64,000 bases of DNA from Puccinia triticina (Eukaryota > Basidiomycota > Pucciniomycetes > Pucciniales > Pucciniaceae). Shown here in pieces: positions 1 to 11,803 of this stretch. The notes below the pieces were generated by a model. That model was not told where the DNA came from. It saw only the letters and a program-made list of their open reading frames with translations, and did no database searches. Location of the stretch: assembly GCF_026914185.1 (NCBI RefSeq), contig NC_070574.1, positions 2,480,501-2,544,500 of the forward strand, given 5' to 3'. A program made the position numbers and the translations under genes. Position 1 is the first letter of the stretch; each line of letters opens with the position of its first letter.

Positions 1-1679
1 TTTTCAGATTCAAGCTTGACGGCGGAAGTTCCTGTCAGGCGCAAAGGATATGGTAGCATCTACTGCCTTGGACATTGTGGTAGGCAGACCGCCGGTACAG
101 GGCTCCACAGAAATTGAAAATCCTCAAAATAAACTCCGCCTCCGCCATATGAAACCACCCACCCCATCTTTTCTGTCCGCCTCCGCCGTCACAGGTTTCC
201 CGTCTCCTTACATGATTTTTGCTAGTTCTTTCTCCAACATTGTTTTCTGTACTATCCTTTCCCACCCTTTGTCCTGTTTCATGTTTTTGATCTCTTTATT
301 TTATTTTTGCGGAGCATCTAGTGTGTTGTTGTTGTTGTCATAGCGGGGGATGTGCGTCGGACACAAGGGTCAGGCGCACACCGCTCATCTTAGACTATAA
401 GTTCAAGCTCCGCTGAGCTTGAACAAGTTCCACATGCAATTCCATCCTGATCCAAGGGGAATAAAATCACCTTTTTCTGATCTGCTATCAGTATCCCCAG
501 CATCTTTTCTGATCCCTGGCCAAGTGGCCTGTATCCCTCTTTGAGTTTCATCACCGGCAGTATCCCCGGTCTTTGCCCTGTATATTTCCCTTACTCCTCC
601 CGCATTACCTGATCTTCAAACCTTGTTTAGTACACTCCACTCTTTGTTGCGGACTCTACTCCGTACTCTTGATTCTTTCTCATTCCTCAGGTCCGCCAAG
701 GGTATCCATCCCCCTTACTTTTCTCAACAGATTCCCCATCACTCCGCTATCCAGATTTGATCCCTGATTTCTGCTTGATTCGACGGACAGCCAAGAGGGC
801 AGCTACCCAGCACTTTCCCCCTCACAGCGCTGCCTACGGTCTGACACCGTAGGAGCTCCATAACGTCTCAATTGCCAACTGAAAATACCCGGTGTTTGGG
901 TTGATCTCGGAGAGGTCAAAAAATCGTTAAACCAGCTTGCAACCCGGCTCGCCCCTTAGATAGACATTGTTTGCGCACCGTTATTCCCAAGTGGGACGGT
1001 GATAATAAGGGGACGACGGGGATAGTCTGCTTTGTTGAGCTCAGTCCCCAGATATTGAAATTGCTCCGCCAGCACTGCCAAGCAGGGGTTACTGCTTACA
1101 CTTCCCCTTGTTGGTCCAGAGAGCCAGGTATTGAGCCGAAGTAAATACCAGGAATGGCTCAACAGATTGGTCCTATATATGAAAGAGGCTGTCCAGGAAA
1201 TTAGTTTCAAGATAAAGACAGTTTTGTTAAAATCAGGTACTCAGGCCAGTGGGCAGAAGACAAGGTGGGATGCTGCTTGTCAGTCCAGCCAATCCAAACA
1301 AGGCTTTGAGATGGCCAATTTAGGGCAAGAGAAACAACATCAATTGCAATAAACATTGAAAACAAAAAAACACCAATTGCAATAAAAATTGAAAAAGGGA
1401 GAAACATCTGTAATGGAATGGTAAAGAAACTTGTAACTCTACACTTCTACTTGTCTTCCTGGAAGTATTCCTCTTGAGAAAGCGCTTCAGTAGGTCGGCA
1501 AAGGTTAGCATCATTCTGCTGGTAAGAAGGGACAATGGTCATACAAAGGGTACAGAGAGAAAAAAAATCTCTTTGAATGGCATTGGCCAAATAAATTGTG
1601 CTCAGAACGTTGTCCTCATTGGTAATTGCTAGGATGATGAGGTGCTGGGTCTCGCGCCAGACGGGCTCTGGGGGAGACA
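1..1679. other. Unassigned repeat-like DNA, no supported gene
   Basis: I find no convincing coding region here. Open frames are short and lack recognisable motifs. A purine run at about 341-350, followed by a TGTG start, resembles the junction of a polypurine tract and a 3' LTR, but I could not find a matching end or target-site duplication, so no LTR is called. Confidence 0.4.
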
Positions 1680-1803
1680 CATCTCTCAGCGTCAGCATCT
1701 TGGTAAAAAGACACAACCCGGGGGGAAACATTGTGCGGTTGCATCTCTCAGCGTCAGCCGCTTGGTAAAAAGACACAACCCGGGGGGAAACATGGTGCGG
1801 TTG
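1680..1803. repeat. 62-bp direct tandem duplication
   Basis: Two adjacent copies (1680-1741 and 1742-1803) begin with CATCTCTCAGCGTCAGC and differ at only a few bases. This looks like a recent local duplication. The DNA from 1804 to 2490 holds nothing I can name. Confidence 0.85.
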
Positions 1804-2490
1804 TTGACCGGTGTCCCAAAAAGGCCGCAGGCACCTAAAGTGCAGATCCACATTAGTGATGAGGGCAAGAACAATTGAAGAAAAAAAAAACTTACCAAAG
1901 ATCAAGAAAGAGAGAAGGATTTGATGTGGGTATTTCTTGGGATCCAAGTTACCAAGAATCTTAGTTTGAATGTTGGGGTCATCCTCGCCTGACTTAAAAC
2001 CTTCTCAAAAATGGCTGAAGCCTTCCAAGCTTCCACAAGCAAAATTGATCTTCTTGAGTGCATTGAGCGCAGGGTGCAGATGTTGGGGTTGGTGCCAAGG
2101 AATATCGCTTTGTTGTCTGCGTGAGCCCACTTGTTCTTCCGTGTCACCTGAGGTTTGATCAGCGTGAGTAAGATTCCTTGAAATGTTTCAAAAGCGTTGT
2201 TTGGCATCTTGGCCTCCAGGTCCATTATTGCATAAGGGCCTTGGGAAAAAAATCTGGTGTCTCTGCTGGAAAAAACAGTGAATCACAGGCTGTCCGTGTG
2301 GCAAGTCAATCAAGAGTTGATAAGAAAATGATAATCAATAAAAAATAATCAACCTTCCTCCACCTCAACCATCCATGTTTTGATGTCTTTGATCTGCTGC
2401 CAATTTGCGTGGCAGAAAGAAAAACACACAGAAAACATCCCCTTGAGGAGATAATGGATGTTCTTTGAGACTTTGGCAAACATTGAATCT

Positions 2491-4475
2491 CCTAGAACGG
2501 AGTGTGCTTTGGCACACTCCCAGGACGGAGTGTGCTTTGAAACACTCCCAGGACGGAGTGTGCTTTGGCACACTCCTAGAATGTAGTGTGCTTTGGCACA
2601 CTCCCAGGACGGAGTGTGCTTTGGCACACTCCTAGAATGTAGTGTGCTTTGGCACACTCCTAGAACGGAGTGTGCTTTGGCACACTCCCAGAACGGAGTG
2701 TGCTTTGGCACACTCCCAGAACGGAGTGTGCTTTGGCACACTCCCAGAACGGAGTGTGCTTTGGCACACTCCCAGAACGGAGTGTGCTTTGGCACACTCC
2801 TAGAACGGAGTGTGCTTTGGCACACTCCTAGAACGGAGTGTGCTTTGGCACACTCCTAGAACGGAGTGTGCTTTGGCACACTCCTAGAACATAGTGTGCT
2901 TTGGCACACTCCTAGAACGGAGTGTGCTTTGGCACACTCCTAGAAAGGAGTGTGCTTTGGCACACTCCTAGAACGGAGTGTGCTTTGGCACACTCCTAGA
3001 ACGGAGTGTGCTTTGGCACACTCCTAGAACGGAGTGTGCTTTGGCACACTCCTAGAACGGAGTGTGCTTTGGCACACTCCTAGAACGGAGTGTGCTTTGG
3101 CACACTCCTAGAACGGAGTGTGCTTTGGCACACTCCTAGAACGGAGTGTGCTTTGGCACACTCCTAGAACGGAGTGTGCTTTGGCACACTCCTAGAACGG
3201 AGTGTGCTTTGGCACACTCCTAGAACGGAGTGTGCTTTGGCACACTCCTAGAACGGAGTGTGCTTTGGCACACTCCTAGAACGGAGTGTGCTTTGGCACA
3301 CTCCTAGAACGGAGTGTGCTTTGGCACACTCCTAGAACGGAGTGTGCTTTGGCACACTCCTAGAACGGAGTGTGCTTTGGCACACTCCTAGAGCGGAGTG
3401 TGCTTTGGCACACTCCTAGAACGGAGTGTGCTTTGGCACACTCCTAGAACGGAGTGTGCTTTGGCACACTCCTACTACAGAGTGTGCTCTGGCAATTCCT
3501 AGAACGGAGTGTGCTTTGGCACACTCCTAGAACGGAGTGTGCTTTGGCACACTCCTAGAACGGAGTGTGCTTTGGCACACTCCTACTACGGAGTGTGCTT
3601 TGGCACACTCCTACTACAGAGTGTGCTCTGGCACATTCCTAGAACGGAGTGTGCTTTGGCACACTCCTAGAACGGAGTGTGCTTTGGCACACTCCTACTA
3701 CGGAGTGTGCTTTGGCACACTCCTACTACGGAGTGTGCTTTGGCACACTCCTACTACAGAGTGTGCTTTGGCACACTCCTACTACAGAGTGTGCTTTGGC
3801 ACACTCCTACTACAGAGTGTGCTCTGGCACACTTTTACTACAGAGTGTGCTCTGGCACACTTTTACTACGGAGTGTGCTTTGGCACACTCCTACTACGGA
3901 GTGTGCTTTGGCACACTCCTACTACGGAGTGTGCTTTGGCACACTCCTACTACGGAGTGTGCTTTGGCACACTCCTACTACGGAGTGTGCTTTGGCACAC
4001 TCCTACTACGGAGTGTGCTTTGGCACACTCCTACTACGGAGTGTGCTTTGGCACACTCCTACTACGGAGTGTGCTTTGGCACACTCCTACTACGGAGTGT
4101 GCTTTGGCACACTCCTACTACGGAGTGTGCTTTGGCACACTCCTACTACGGAGTGTGCTTTGGCACACTCCTACTACGGAGTGTGCTTTGGCACACTCCT
4201 ACTACGGAGTGTGCTTTGGCACACTCCTACTACGGAGTGTGCTTTGGCACACTCCTACTACGGAGTGTGCTTTGGCACACTCCTACTACGGAGTGTGCTT
4301 TGGCACACTCCTACTACGGAGTGTGCTTTGGCACACTCCTACTACGGAGTGTGCTTTGGCACACTCCTACTACAGAGTGTGCTTTGGCACACTCCTACTA
4401 CGGAGTGCGCTTTGGCACACTACTACTACGGAGTGTGCTTTGGCACACTTCTAGGAATGGAGTGTGCTTTGGCAA
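2491..4475. repeat. 28-bp hairpin satellite array, about 71 units
   Basis: Each 28-bp unit contains GGAGTGTGC, a TTTG loop and GCACACTCC, a perfect 9-bp stem with a 4-base loop, followed by a 6-base spacer. The spacer is mostly TAGAAC from 2491 to about 3470 and mostly TACTAC from about 3680 to 4440, with mixed units between. The period is not a multiple of three and the unit has no stop codon in several frames, so all three forward frames stay open over long stretches and give artificial proteins of about 300 residues with a 28-residue period. I regard those as non-genes. The array sits just upstream of a broken MULE transposase. Confidence 0.95.
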
Positions 4476-4560
4476 AGCAAAGACCAACCACAATTAATCA
4501 TTCCCCACCAACCATAATCAATCACCTCCGACTAATCAACATAACATACCCAGCAGAGCA

Positions 4561-6282
4561 ATGTCAAGCCCCTCAAAAGAATCACCCTCAGCATCAGGAG
4601 ACCTGACCCTCAACCCAATTTTGGCTCAGATCAATGACCCAATGCTCAAGGAGAAGAAAGAAGAAAATCCAACAACCACCCCAGCCAACTTCCCATTGCC
4701 AGAAAATCCCCAAACCAAACCACCTGAAATCAACTGCCCACACAATCTAGCCTTTGCAAATAAGGAGGAATTGGACAAGTCCTTCAAGGAATACAAAAGC
4801 AAACAGGGCTATCAAATCATTGTAGCCAACAGTGACAAGGAAAAAAGGTTTTTAAATGCTCAGTGTTGGTCACTTAGTTTTGGAAAACTAGGGTGTTTTC
4901 TCTGATTCCCCCATTTTTTTTTTGAATTAGGTGAGGCCAACCCACAAAGACCAAAGCAAATGAGGCCCAACCAACCAAACGATCTGGCCATACCTGTCCC
5001 TTCAAGGTGACTGCTAGACTCCACAAGAACCACACTTGGTCTCTCACTCAGAATGAAAGCAAGCACAACCATCCCCCTTCAGAGTTTTCACACCATAAGG
5101 ACAAGATAGAAACTCAAATCAACAAACTCACAGCTACTGGACTCAAGCCTGCTGAAATTCTCAAACAACTCCAGCCAAACTTTCCAGATTTAAGTCTCAA
5201 ATTTATCATTAACCACCGGTAAAAAGCCAACCAACAGGGGTATTGAGGGATCTCTAATGTAGTTGATCTGTTCATTGAATCTCTTAATACTTCTCTGTTT
5301 ACCAAAATAGAAGATGATGGCAATCTTGGTGGTTCATTTTTCTATCACCCCACCTTGCCCAACCTTCTGCACCATTACCCTTCACTCATTTCTCTCAACT
5401 TGACCTCTCAAAAGAATCACTTTGGCATGCAGCTAGTCCATGTTTATGGCCATAACCCATTCTTTTCCATCACTTTTAGACTTATCCAGAAAGATTCAGT
5501 CAAATCCTGAGCCTTGCTCCTTCAAACCCTTGGTTCTCTTTTTGTACAACTTGATCTTCCTCCGCCTCCAACCTTTATCACTCCACAATATGTTCCTTTG
5601 ATTGAAGCTGTCAAAACAGTTTTCTCTGCCAACACAACATGAAGGAGGAATTTTTGGAGAATCTTGTCAACAAAGAAGCTAGGCAAGAAATGTGGAAGAA
5701 GTGGACTCTTTGCATTGACCAGCGCACTCAATCCAACTTTTGATCATCCCATCTAACGTTCAAAAAAATTATTCCACTCTGGCTGATTTTCTGGAAAATT
5801 GGTCTCCTTATCACACCCAATTTTCTTGCCCCTGGACAAACAAAGTTCCCTCCTTTCATCAAAAAGCAACCCATCAAATTGAAAAATCACATCTTCCTCT
5901 CATAAAGCCCCTTTTTCACCATCCATCAATGTTTCCAGACATCATTCAAAAAATTGCTGGCACCATCAAAGATCAAGAAAACAAAATTTGGGACAAATTC
6001 AACCAGCAGCAATCCAAAACTCCTCAAGGCATCAACTGTATTTTCAAAAATTGTTTTGGAAAAATCTCCTCTTTTCTTCTTCGTAAGGCTCAGGATAATT
6101 TGCAGAATATCAAGGCTGCAGAGAGTCATAAGTGTTGCAAGGCCCACAGGATTCAAAGAGGGATTCCCTGTGTCCACAAGCTGGCAGAAGTATATGTGAG
6201 CCCCCCTCCTAGGGTGTCACACAAGAGTCACACTATGCAGAGCAGGACCCATAACTTGCCGACTCATCTGCCACCTATCTAG
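4561..6282 (+). pseudogene. Degenerate FAR1/MULE-type transposase with SWIM finger
   Basis: Fragments in several frames line up with a Mutator-like transposase. A FAR1-like DNA-binding part lies at about 4740-5110 (EYKSKQGYQIIV, then TARLHKNHTWSLTQ and a C-terminal KHNHPP). A DDE core stretch at about 5335-5480 reads HPTLPNLLHHYPSLISLNLTS; in intact MULEs the LNLT position is usually a catalytic LxDxT, so that aspartate appears to be lost. A SWIM zinc finger lies near 6120-6195 (CKAHRIQRGIPCVHKLAE, the CxHx(n)CxH pattern). Stops and frame changes break the frame near 4905, 5222, 5507 and 5640-5740. I call it a dead transposase of an old Mutator-like element; no terminal inverted repeats were found. 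Confidence 0.75.
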
Positions 6283-6445
6283 CTTGATAGAGATTATTCT
6301 CTCCTTGTAGGTATGTCCCCTCATCCCTCATTCTTATCATCCTTTCCTCTTCTCTCTTTGCTTCTCAAGCCTGATGTACTTACACAGAGATTATTCTCTC
6401 CTTGCTAGTTGTGCCCCTTTAGAAATACATGAAACTTGGGCCCTG

Positions 6446-7080
6446 TGTTAACTTTATGTTGTAAAAGTGTGTATGTATTTGGTAAGTTTAGTTTGTGAGT
6501 CTGTTTGAGCGAGGCTACCAGACAAATTTTGATAATGATGTGTATGTATAAAGATGATAAGATAATGAGATGATAATTGAGAATTGAGAATATATATTGT
6601 GAGTGGGTGTGAGTGAGTGTGAGTGAGTGTATATATGAGTGAGTATGGGTAAGTGTGTGTGGTACAAGAGGGGCAAAGAGAGCCCAGTATTTATAGTAAA
6701 CAAATGCTGCTGAGGAATTACTCTTCAGCGTACTTTCTTATTGGAAAGTCCGCATCAAAAGGACAGGAGAGAAAAGTAGTTATACTTTTCTCCTCCTTGC
6801 AGGAATGCTCCACTCCTCTGGTGCATTTCTTTTCTTATTTCTTTCTGCACTGTGATGAGCAGCTGTAGCAAGGGACAGCTGAGCATGCTTATCAGCAGGA
6901 AGCTGAGCATACTTGGCAGCAGGAAGCTGAGCATACTTGGCATCAGGAAGCTGAGCATACTTGGCAGCAGGAAGCTGAACATACTTGGCAGCAGGAAGCT
7001 GAGAATACTTGGCAGTAGAAACTTCAGCAGTGAGAGCACTGATGATCCTTTTCCATTCTACAGGGATTACACCTTCAACA
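6446..7080 (-). repeat. Copia-type 3' LTR (minus strand) with internal 24-bp repeats
   Basis: On the minus strand a polypurine tract (7081-7088) is followed by TGTTGAAGG, a typical LTR start, directly downstream of Copia RNase H coding sequence. The minus strand shows CTATAAATAC near 6690-6702, a likely TATA box. A 24-bp unit built around GGAAGCTGAGCATACTTGGC is repeated five to six times at about 6895-7018. The left edge at 6446 (TGTTAAC on the plus strand) is a guess from the terminal inverted pattern; the right edge is firm. Confidence 0.65.
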
Positions 7081-7872
7081 CCCCCCCTTGATCCTGTAGG
7101 AGGTGATAAACTGAGACTAATACTAAGCTTTATATGTTTAACTCTGTCTAAAGCTTTAGTCATTATGTCAGCTGTCATTTCAGCTGTTGGAATATATTCC
7201 AACACTATTTCTTTGTATTTTACAGCTTCTCTAATATAGTTGTAGTGTACATCTATATGTTTTGTCCTTGAATTAAAAACTGGATTACTGGCTAATTTAA
7301 TGGCTCCTTGATTATCCGAGAATAGTACCCCATATGTCTGTACTTTATAAGTATCTTCCAACATCTTTCTGATCCATTTTGATTCTTGTGCAGCGGATAA
7401 GTATGCTCTATATTCCGATTCTGTAGAGGATAGACTTATTGCTGATATCTTCTTGGATCTCCATGAGATAAGATTCTTTCCCAGAAAATAGGTAAAACCA
7501 CTCGTGGATTGTTTCAAATCATTTTCAGCCCAACTGGCATCAGTATATCCTACAAGATTAAAATCTTCACTGTTAACATATTCAAGACCTAAGCTTTAAG
7601 TTCCTTTTAAATATATCAGGCATCTCTTGAAGGCATGCCAATGCTTCATCCCTGGCTTTTCTAAGAACTGAGATAATATTCCTACTGTATAGGTAATATC
7701 TGGTCTGGTACATTGTGATAAGTAATTTAAACATCCTATTTCTACTGAACCCTATTATCTCTTCTTCTGTTGCTTTTTCCAACTTGATATTGGATTGCAT
7801 AGGAGTTCCAAAGGTAGAGATTTTAATCAGTGTGAAATCTGTAAGACCAAATTCAAAACAAGGTGGAGTCAA
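7081..7872 (-). pseudogene. Ty1/Copia pol fragment (RT end and RNase H), minus strand
   Basis: Minus-strand translation gives the Copia RT tail (TPMQSNIKLEKATEEEI, then after a one-base shift CTRPDITYTVGILSQF) and an RNase H domain with YTDASWAE, STESEYRA and SDNQGAIKLA, ending in ADIMTKAL. An in-frame TAA lies near 7590 and a frameshift near 7750. There is no stop between the RNase H end and the LTR, so the frame runs on to 6780. The upstream integrase, protease and gag are missing. It is a 3' remnant of a Copia element. Confidence 0.85.
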
Positions 7873-8017
7873 ATAATGATAAGAAAAGATTCTTTCTTTT
7901 AGTTTGTTATATGTATTTTTTTGTTTCTTTGTTCAAGGTGATCAGCCTTTTGAAGTTTTCTGAAAAGCAGTCTAGAAGTATGGGTTCAAAGGAAAATTTC
8001 CCGATGAGGCCCCCAAT

Positions 8018-8453
8018 TGTGAGCCTGTGTCTCTTATGTGACAGCAGGACACAATAAAAAGAGGGGGGAATAGTTTGAATTTCTTGGGATAAAGAAATAC
8101 AAACAATGAGAGAGAAAGAAAGAAAGAAAAAGAGAAGATCAGGCCTAGACTTTAAGTCTTTATTAATTGATCTGGGCTATTCTCAACCCGGAAAAGTTGG
8201 ATGCCAGCTCTGCCAGGCCAAAAAGAGTGCAACAGCCTCCACTCACAACAAGGAAACGTTGATGGGATTCAGAAGTAGGGTTACTACTCTGCTCTGATTT
8301 TATAGGTCTTAATCAGAGACAACCTTTTGATCTTTGATGAATGAAAGAGTTAAAGAAAAAAAGAAACAATCAAGAGCAACAGAGTTTCACTCTGGATAAG
8401 CAAGGTTCAGTGAGAGAGTTTACTTACTGTCAATATCCTAGGCGCCTGTGACA
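8018..8453 (-). repeat. Probable solo or orphan 5' LTR on the minus strand
   Basis: Read on the minus strand the segment starts TGTCACAGGC, carries CTATAAAATCAGAGC near 8300 as a TATA box, and ends CTCACA. It is followed at once by ATTGGGGGCCTCATCGGGAA. The sequence just after the 5' LTR of the intact Ty3 element at 31976 is very similar (ATTGGGGGTCTGGCCGGGAA), so this looks like an LTR followed by a primer-binding region. No 5-bp duplication was found, and the adjoining Copia fragment belongs to another family. Confidence 0.45.
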
Positions 8454-8903
8454 GTAGGTATACTGGGAGCGTGGTAATCTCTTTGGTGGTGATCCTGGGT
8501 TATCTGGGGTGTGGTTCTGGTGTGCTGAAGTCTGTGTATCCTCCAGCTGCATGGGGGATCCTGACTTCGAAAATTCTCAAAGTTGGATGACATAATCACA
8601 CATGTACATGTGGTTTGGAGCGCTCAGGTGCGACTACACAGCGCTGCTGCGCATGCGTGTCACAAACCACAAACTCTATGAAGGAGTAGAGATATTGGAA
8701 AGTGATCAGTGAACACTAGGGTCAAAATTGCATGGGAAATCAGAATATGAAGTCAAAACAACCTTATGTCTTAAGGTTAAAAAGATATGAACACATTTAG
8801 GTATAATGAAGTAGAAAAAGGCAGACTTTAGGCCAGCTGCACTGGCTCTAAGGCTGAAAAACTCACTGAACCGTGAGAGGGTGCGTGAAAAAATGATCCA
8901 ACC

Positions 8904-9190
8904 AATGGTGAAACTGATCCTTTACAAGTATCAGTATCGTGCGTGTATTGTATTGGTATAGATGTATTTTGGATGTATTGGTTATCAGATACAATACATG
9001 GTTTTCCAAAACTGTGTATTTGGGTGCCCAATAAAATACAATACAGCATGTATCAGGGGAAATACATGCTGTATTGTATTGAAATACATGTATTTGTGAT
9101 GTATCTGATATCAGATACAATACACACTTTTCCAAAACTATGTATTGCCAATACAGATACAAATACATGTATTGTATCAGTTTCACCATT
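8904..9190. mobile_element. 287-bp AT-rich foldback MITE with 9-bp target duplication
   Basis: The ends are AATGGTGAAACTGAT and its reverse complement ATCAGTTTCACCATT. Both sides carry GATCCAACC (8895-8903 and 9191-9199). The interior is rich in GTATTGTATTGG and ATACAATACA motifs that pair across the element, so nearly the whole element can fold back. A 9-bp duplication fits a Mutator-like non-autonomous element. There is no coding capacity. Confidence 0.9.
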
Positions 9191-9534
9191 GATCCAACCG
9201 GTTTGCCAGCTGTCAATCTCTACAGGGCAAAATACTGGGACATGGCTGACTAGCAATCACAAGCAACTGCTTATTTCAAGCCAAATCACCCCCAAAAAGT
9301 ATGAAACAATGCCTGAGAAGCAAGGCTACAGACTGTTCTCCTCAGAATATCATGAAAGGCGGTTGTTTGTGTTTAACAAGGTGTTTATTCCAAAAAAGAA
9401 GAAATTCATGTAAATTTCTCAAAGTGCTCAGGCCATGCGGCCGACTTTGGGCGTAAGCCTCTCCTACGGAGAGTCCCTGCGGGACACCCGTTTCAGAGGC
9501 TTTGTTAAACTTGCACACCAATGTGGATGCTTAA

Positions 9535-9640
9535 GGTGTTGTGACTCTATACGCCATGCATCAGATGACTTAGCTCAGCGGTAGGGCAGGTCTGTACCAT
9601 GACTAGGACATGGGTTTGACTCCCATAGTTGTCACTATCT
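9535..9640 (+). repeat. tRNA-like SINE copy (uninterrupted)
   Basis: Positions 9564-9633 fold like a tRNA: acceptor GATGACT pairs with AGTTGTC, an A-box-like TAGCTCAGCGG, D-stem GCTC/GGGC, and a good T-arm ATGGG/CCCAT around TTTGACT. The anticodon arm is poor (4-bp stem, 8-base loop), so this is a tRNA-derived repeat rather than a working tRNA. A second copy of the same sequence, including its 5' lead GGTGTTGTGACTCTAT, exists in three pieces at 10698-10734, 42995-43050 and 49330-49355. A small hairpin-rich foldback (about 9450-9515) lies just upstream. Confidence 0.75.
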
Positions 9641-10295
9641 TTTCCTGTCTCTTTAGGTTATGAGCCCAGCGCTAGATCCTAGCACAAGCTTTAGTCCCCC
9701 CGCTAGCCACAGGGGAGGAGCTGCATGCTTAGATTATGGACTGATAGGGGGTCCTCCTAGCTCAGGGGCTCTGATGCTTGGTGTACACCACGGAGCGCCC
9801 CCAACCGCGGTTTGACGTTGGATGTGATGTGGAGACAACCCCCGCGACCCCACCCTGAAGTTTTGGTGTCACCCGTAGCAGGAGTGATTGCCACCCGCGG
9901 TCAGCGCAACCTCCCACGTGATTCCTAAGTGTGGGGCTCGTGGTCGGCAGATTTCCTCACGTTGGCCCGCTGTTGGCGCCGCGGTTGGGGTCCGGTGAGC
10001 GGTTCACAAAAATACTGGTTGCCACCGGGGTCAAACCCAGCACATCACTGTACTCCGAGGAGGGAGAAACTGCAACTCACTAATCTTCTGTGTGGCAGGA
10101 AGATCAGGCTTGCCGACTAGGGCATTGCACATTTCAATATTTGCCCCGCGGTTTAGTGTGTGATAACAACCATTTTTCCAAATTTTGTCAGACAGAGTCT
10201 GCCGATTTGGACCAAGACTCATCCTTTTTTTTTTTTTGTAATTTCTGACTTATGACGTAGCCTTTTTCCAAACATGGAAAGAGGCTCAGAAAATA

Positions 10296-10326
<31 letters not shown>

Positions 10327-10697
10327 TCTTGGTTGGCCCAACGCAGGCTCAACCAGAGTGCGACGTTTGTGCGCTGCTCAGCACCAGCCATGATTGGCTT
10401 GGCCCACCTGCTGAGCGAAGCTGGTTGGTCTCTTGTCATGCCCAACCAGCTTCCCCCGTGGGCACGCTGATCAGAGCCGGGATGGGTTGGCTGGGTTGGC
10501 CACGGCCAACCCATCCAACCGCCCGCGGTGCTGGATGGGTTGGGTCAAGGGGGGCCTGACCAATCTTTGACACAATCCAATCCCGCGGTTGAAATCTGGG
10601 CGGGCAGGTTGGCGCCCACCCAGCCCAACCTTTTCCCAACCGCCACATTGGGCCATCGTCAACCCAAGCCCAAATTTGAGTGGTGGTGTAGGCAGGG
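9641..10697. other. Intergenic repeat DNA without genes
   Basis: No gene is visible. There is a poly-T/poly-A pair at about 10208-10326, and 10328-10690 is GC-rich with many copies of GGTTGG and CCAACC in both orientations, which suggests the decayed end of a foldback or hAT-like element. Confidence 0.4.
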
Positions 10698-10734
10698 GTG
10701 TTGTGACTCTATATGCCATGCATTAGATGACTTA
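10698..10734 (+). repeat. SINE copy 2, first piece
   Basis: GGTGTTGTGACTCTATATGCC and the following bases match 9535-9573 and stop at GATGACTTA, exactly where the 32-kb composite begins. The piece ends with the TTA (10732-10734) duplicated at 42995-42997. Confidence 0.9.
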
Positions 10735-10752
10735 GAGCATCACCAGCAGTCC

Positions 10753-11073
10753 AGGGGTGGATCGCGCTGCTTTTGGCAGGCAGAGATTCACTTTTTTCAA
10801 ATCTCTCAGAGATAACCTGGTCTCTTACCTACCGCTGGCTTCCACAGGCTGCTATAGACATGGGAATGTAGCAAGCCAGAGGCAAAAATGATATATTTTT
10901 CATGCTTCAATCAAAAGCACCTTCTGGCACAAAGGCCACCCAACATGGAATGCTGGTTGTATTGTGAAGGATGAGGTTTGCTGGACCTTCAAAAGCACAT
11001 CGGACCAGCACAAGTAAGCAAAAATTGGCAGACCCAAGCCACAGCCTGTTGATGTCAGCGCAATCCACCCCTC
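10753..11073. mobile_element. Small TIR element inside the left arm
   Basis: AGGGGTGGATCGCGCTG at the left is mirrored by CAGCGCAATCCACCCCT at the right with one mismatch. The mirrored right arm of the shell (42960-42994) lacks this segment, which supports an insertion. I could not settle a target duplication. No coding sequence. Confidence 0.6.
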
Positions 11074-11319
11074 ACCTGCAGCAAACAGCTGACGTAAACC
11101 GGATTTTGTCGCGCTGGCAAAATCCTCAAACTCGCTCCCCGGCTGTGTTGTCACCTGTTGTGGATTTCTTCACCTGCCATTCTCAGTGGCAATTGCAAGA
11201 GAGCACGACTCCCTCAATGGCCGGTGCTAACTGGTCATTGAGGGGACATAAACACCTAGCTCTCTTGATGGCCCGTCTGTACTGGCCATCAAGAGGAACA
11301 CCCCCCTACACCCTCTCAA

Positions 11320-11650
11320 CAACGGTGGGCCGCTACGCTAAACTATCCGTAGCGTGCGCTATCCGCTAGTTTAGCGTGGTGTAGTTCCTGACACAGTGCC
11401 GTTAGCTGTAGCGCCCGCTACGGGCCGCTACGCTACACTAACGGGCGCTAACAGCGCTATCAGCTTTTTTAGCGGTTGAATAGCACTGCTAGCGCTGATA
11501 GCGGCGATAGAGGCCCTGTAGTTTCAAGGGGGGCCTGTTAGCGGTAGCGGGCAATCACTGCCCGCTAACAGAAAACCCCGTCATTGGTAGTTTAGATCCG
11601 CTACGCTGCGCTGAACTACTGACTAAATGTAGCGTAGCGGCCCACCGTTG
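11320..11650. mobile_element. hAT-like foldback MITE (CAACGGTGGGCC ends)
   Basis: The ends CAACGGTGGGCCGCTACGCTA and GTAGCGTAGCGGCCCACCGTTG are inverted. The interior is a dense set of self-complementary CGCTA and TAGCG motifs. Flanks CTCTCAA on each side give a 7-bp, possibly decayed 8-bp, duplication, as in hAT elements. A related fragment lies at about 45955-46015. It interrupts a hairpin unit of the shell. Confidence 0.75.
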
Positions 11651-11803
11651 CTCTCAATGGCTGGTGTGGTAAACCTGTTGTGAAGCCCCCGCGCACCGCG
11701 AGGTTTCACAATGAGATGTCACAAGACACAGGCTACTTCAACCCGAGCTCCCTTCCACGTCCTAGCCGGCAGAGATCCCTGCTCCCACATCTCTCCCGGC
11801 TAG

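Noticed and set aside
341..900. A 3' LTR starting after a purine run at 341-350
   Set aside because: No end, duplication or second copy in the window.
2491..4475. CRISPR array
   Set aside because: Spacers are 6 bases and nearly constant, and the setting is eukaryotic.
3537..4606. Three overlapping frames of 280-310 residues over the satellite
   Set aside because: They are the 28-bp unit read in three frames; no codon bias, no domain, and period not a multiple of three.
9564..9634. Functional tRNA gene
   Set aside because: The acceptor and T-arm pair well, but the anticodon arm has a 4-bp stem and 8-base loop, and the same sequence occurs as a dispersed copy; a SINE is more likely.
10328..10690. 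Another hAT terminal region because of CCAACC/GGTTGG richness
   Set aside because: No matching terminal inverted repeats or duplication could be placed.
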